NCBI GenBank assembly: GCA_014925825.1
Contig: JACGCK010000615.1
Coordinates: forward strand, 1 to 11,155
Reading direction: 5' to 3'
From: Pholiota molesta
Lineage: Eukaryota > Basidiomycota > Agaricomycetes > Agaricales > Strophariaceae
DNA length: 11,155 nucleotides
In this document: piece after piece, positions 8,622 to 11,155 of the stretch
How positions within the stretch are numbered: the stretch's first letter is position 1
Layout: each line of letters opens with the position of its first letter
Program-made: the position numbers and the translations under genes
The notes under the pieces: model-generated
The model's database searches: none
Told to the model about the DNA's origin: nothing
The model's input: only the letters and a program-made list of their open reading frames with translations

Positions 8622-10110
8622 CTACTTGATTTCCAAAAGTTTGACCTCTGGAGTTTGAACGTTTAGTAAAATTATATGTGAAACGGATAGGATAGAGGAC
8701 GAACCAAAGACCAAGGTAGAGTTGGGAGGAATAGGACCTGATCGCTTGGATCCGTAGCCCATGTTGGGAGGGATGGTCAGGATGCGCTCACCACCAACTT
8801 GCATTCCGACAATGCCCTCATCCCATCCTGAAAGTTATAAGCAAGTAGATTTTATAAATTTAGGTCACTGACCTTTAATGACTTCGCTCTTTCCAAGGTG
8901 GAAGGCGAACTGAAAAATGTTATCAGAACTATTCCCCAAGTTTCCATCAAGTTAGGAAACATACCGGCTTTCCGCTAACATTCTTGTCAAATTCCTTTCC
9001 GTTGGTCAATTTTCCAACGTAACGCATGCGGACGGTATTACCCTTCTTTGCCATAGGTCCTGTTCCGATCTTAGCATCCTGAATAGTGACGCCCCCAGCA
9101 ATAGTCTTCTTGGCATGGGTCTCTTTTTTCTCTTCCTTGGCCTCGTCTACTTTCTTCTCCTTCTTCTTCTTTCCTTCTTCTCCTCTTTGGAGTAGCAGCA
9201 TCGGCAGGGGATTCAACAGCCTTTCCACCTTCAGCTTTCTGTTTCTTGTTCTTCTTCTCTGCCTTAGCAGTAATCTCAGTGGCATCCGATTCACGGGGAC
9301 GCTTTTGTGCTTTGACAGGCTCCGCTTCATCTTCAATTTCTTCGAAACGACTGTTCCATACATTAACAAACAATTAGAATTAAATGTTGTAGAAACATAC
9401 CTATTGTCGCTTTCTAGGTCATCCGGGTGCATCTCAACGTCTGAGCTGACTTCACGAAGATCATATGCATCTTCGTCCGCATCGAAGTCATCTTCGGAGT
9501 CACTGACGTCTTCGTCTTCATTTTGTCCTGAAAGAATAAGTCAAATTTAAGAGTCGTGAAAGGAATTGCACCCAAACTCACTTATGTAGTTCCCAGTCAA
9601 GTAGACCGTACTAAAAATGGGTGAGAAAATTTTTTCATCTCGTTTAGATATGAACACAATACACTCACTTCTTGCCAACGACTTCAAACTTGTACATAGC
9701 CTCGTTATCAAGGACGAGGTTTACAGAAGCATGTTCAATCTGGGGAAGGGCACCAAACTCAATATGGTCTAGCATTTCAGGACGAGGGTATACACACCTT
9801 TCCGGGAGTCAAGGCACAAAGCACGGTCGTGTCAATGGTGAGGCCATCGTCCTCCTTCTCTTCCTCATCATCGTCTTCTTCATCCTCATCTTGAGGGGGT
9901 GTAAGAGACTCGAAGCTCAGCTTGACTACGTCCCTGCTAGTAGGGTCCGCGATTTCTTCGCCATAAGCAATGTTGGTGATTTGGACACAGGCAGGGGTTT
10001 CGATCGTTTTGTCCTTTCCACCTTCGAGGACGAGATGCCTGCACATAAAATAAGAAAATAACAAGGTTTGACGCGTAAATACACGTACCAATACCAAGAA
10101 CGGTCGACAT
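8622..10110 (-). CDS. FPR4: Nucleoplasmin-FKBP peptidyl-prolyl isomerase (Fpr3/Fpr4, FKBP39 type), 9 exons
   Basis: Nucleolar proline isomerase and histone chaperone of the Fpr3/Fpr4 family, known to act on histone tails and ribosomal DNA chromatin. Exons: 10110-10089, 10038-9798, 9739-9669, 9610-9582, 9527-9401, 9350-8965, 8909-8873, 8827-8705, 8647-8622. The product is about 353 aa, close to the family norm. Order: an N-terminal nucleoplasmin-like domain (start MSTVLGI, later [24 protein letters not shown]) with an acidic loop (about 57-72, nearly all D/E), a second acidic stretch ([15 protein letters not shown]), a basic Lys/Glu linker with likely nuclear signals, and a C-terminal FKBP domain of about 104 residues. 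FKBP core motifs seen are [34 protein letters not shown] and FEVKLLEIK. Two frame problems exist: one surplus base (or two missing) in the purine-rich linker at about 9172-9185, and the first splice junction, where a lost T would restore the family's LGIW. Both are probably sequence errors. Confidence 0.93.
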
Positions 10111-10334
10111 TGTTAAAACAGAGGGTTTTAGAGAGTCAGGGAGGGTAGAGAAAAGTTTTTCTTTGAGTTAACCAAAAGTAAACGCGCCTGTCGGGAAAAG
10201 CCGAAACTCCGCATTCCCAGTGACCGCGTTCTGATTCGTCGATGACCCAATCCCGACCACCCCCAAGCCAATAGCTCTAATGGTCAGTCTCCATCCAGCG
10301 TTAAATACACAGTGCTGACAACAGAATCAGTCCA
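10111..10334. promoter_or_regulatory. Bidirectional promoter between FPR4 and ARPC4
   Basis: The two genes are divergent with about 224 bp between start codons. Two CCAAT motifs face ARPC4 at 10247-10251 and 10268-10272. A ttaaata motif at 10301-10307 and an ACGCGC motif near 10182 are also present. FPR4 starts in a good context on the minus strand (aacaATGtcg). Shared control is inferred from position only. Confidence 0.5.
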
Positions 10335-11101
10335 ATGTCCTGCGACCATACCTTGCAGCTGTTAGATCGACTCTGACGGCTGCTCTCACCTTGGAGAACT
10401 TCGCATCTCAAGTAACTACTTTGTTAACTCAGCCATGCCGAGATTCGCATTAACTCGTTATCAGGTAGTAGAGCGGCATAACAAACCAGAAGTTGAATCC
10501 GCGTATGTGATTCCCTCTTCAATCAAACTTCATTGCACTCACCTCACGTACATCCATAGGACATCGAAGGAGGTCCTTCTAAACCCCCTAACTATCTCGC
10601 GAAACGAAAACGAGCGCGTCTTGATCGAACCATCTGTTAATTCCATTCGACTCAGTATCAAAATCAAGCAAGCAGATGAGATCGAGAGGATTCTCTGCAA
10701 CAAGTTCACTAGATTTATGATGCAGAGGGCGGAAAGCTTTATCGTGCTGCGGCGGAAGCCAGTTCCTGTATGCTTCATATGTTGTCTTATTGTACAACCG
10801 CTAACTCGTCATTAGGGATATGACATATCATTCCTCATCACCAACACGCATACAGAGACAATGCTGAAGCACAAGATTGTCGATTTTATAATTCAGTGAG
10901 TTGAATCATAATTCTTTAGCATGCGAACTCATTACTTGCCCTGTCAGGTTCATGGAGGAGGTCGACAAAGAAATCAGCGAGATGAAGCTTAGCTTGAACG
11001 CAAGAGCCCGTATTGTCGCAGAATCATACCTTACAGCAGTACGTATTCTTTATTTCTGCACAATGCATATATCACTGATCACACTACAGCTGCAATCTTA
11101 A
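10335..11101 (+). CDS. ARPC4: Actin-related protein 2/3 complex subunit 4 (ARPC4, yeast Arc19), 6 exons
   Basis: Core subunit of the Arp2/3 complex, which nucleates branched actin filaments at cortical patches for endocytosis. ARPC4 pairs with ARPC2 to form the structural centre. Exons: 10335-10411, 10465-10502, 10560-10767, 10816-10895, 10948-11038, 11090-11101. The spliced product is 168 aa, the same as human ARPC4. Family signatures are very strong: [82 protein letters not shown], and [19 protein letters not shown] near the end. The start is uncertain: ATG at 10335 needs one lost C after ATGTCC to enter the LRPYL frame. Alternatively an ATG at 10280-10282 followed directly by an intron 10283-10324 gives [11 protein letters not shown] with no frame change. 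I prefer 10335 because it gives exact family length and puts the CCAAT motifs upstream. The last intron (51 nt) is in frame. Confidence 0.95.
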
Positions 11102-11155
11102 TTTAACACCATGTCCTTAAGTGAACTCCACACGAGAATTTCGCGATATACCAAA
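11102..11155 (+). other. 3' flank of ARPC4, window edge
   Basis: The 54 nt after the ARPC4 stop should be its 3' UTR. No gene or polyadenylation signal can be judged in so short a stretch. Confidence 0.4.

Noticed and set aside
9172..9185. Programmed ribosomal frameshift in FPR4
   Set aside because: The stretch is a degenerate A/G repeat with no slippery heptamer plus structure evident, and similar breaks occur in the unrelated neighbouring genes.
9086..9550. 154-codon plus-strand ORF rich in Ser/Phe
   Set aside because: It is the antisense of the Lys/Glu- and Asp/Glu-rich linker of FPR4; such antisense frames stay open because of the biased codons.
1..11155. CRISPR array, insertion sequences, bacterial operons, riboswitches
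   Set aside because: The window is intron-rich fungal DNA; no regularly spaced repeats, transposase motifs or prokaryotic gene layout were seen.

Overview
The window looks like nuclear DNA of a filamentous fungus, most likely a basidiomycete (Agaricomycete-type). Four genes can be read, and all are cut by many short introns. I traced 40 introns of 44-71 nt with GT...AG borders, and exons as short as 12-29 nt. The four predicted proteins are eukaryotic or fungal families: a short-chain dehydrogenase/reductase (SDR), a cytochrome P450, a nucleoplasmin-FKBP prolyl isomerase (Fpr3/Fpr4 type) and the Arp2/3 complex subunit ARPC4.

Layout: SDR on + (107-1594, 12 exons). About 4 kb follow with no recognisable gene (1595-5614). 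That stretch includes a minus-strand segment with a TATA box and three consensus-like introns (about 3534-3080), some weak ORFs and two short perfect palindromes. Then P450 on - (8063 down to 5615, 17 exons), FPR4-like gene on - (10110 down to 8622, 9 exons) and ARPC4 on + (10335-11101, 6 exons). FPR4 and ARPC4 are divergent and share a spacer of about 220 bp that carries two CCAAT motifs.

The most striking property is not a new system. Almost every gene is interrupted by single-base frame breaks, nearly all of them one-base losses in or next to short homopolymers, while splice sites, protein motifs and expected lengths are preserved. With the breaks allowed for, the reading frames give 296 aa (SDR), about 514 aa (P450), about 353 aa (FPR4) and 168 aa (ARPC4). 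This fits base-calling or assembly error in a lightly polished long-read assembly better than four independent pseudogenes. The P450 is the exception to watch: about 14 breaks lie in its 3' half (5720-7140) and none in its 5' half.

Functionally, FPR4 (nucleolus/chromatin) and ARPC4 (actin nucleation) are housekeeping genes. The SDR and P450 are oxidoreductases that could act in specialised or detoxifying metabolism, but nothing in the window ties them to a shared pathway. I did not find a convincing previously undescribed biological system.
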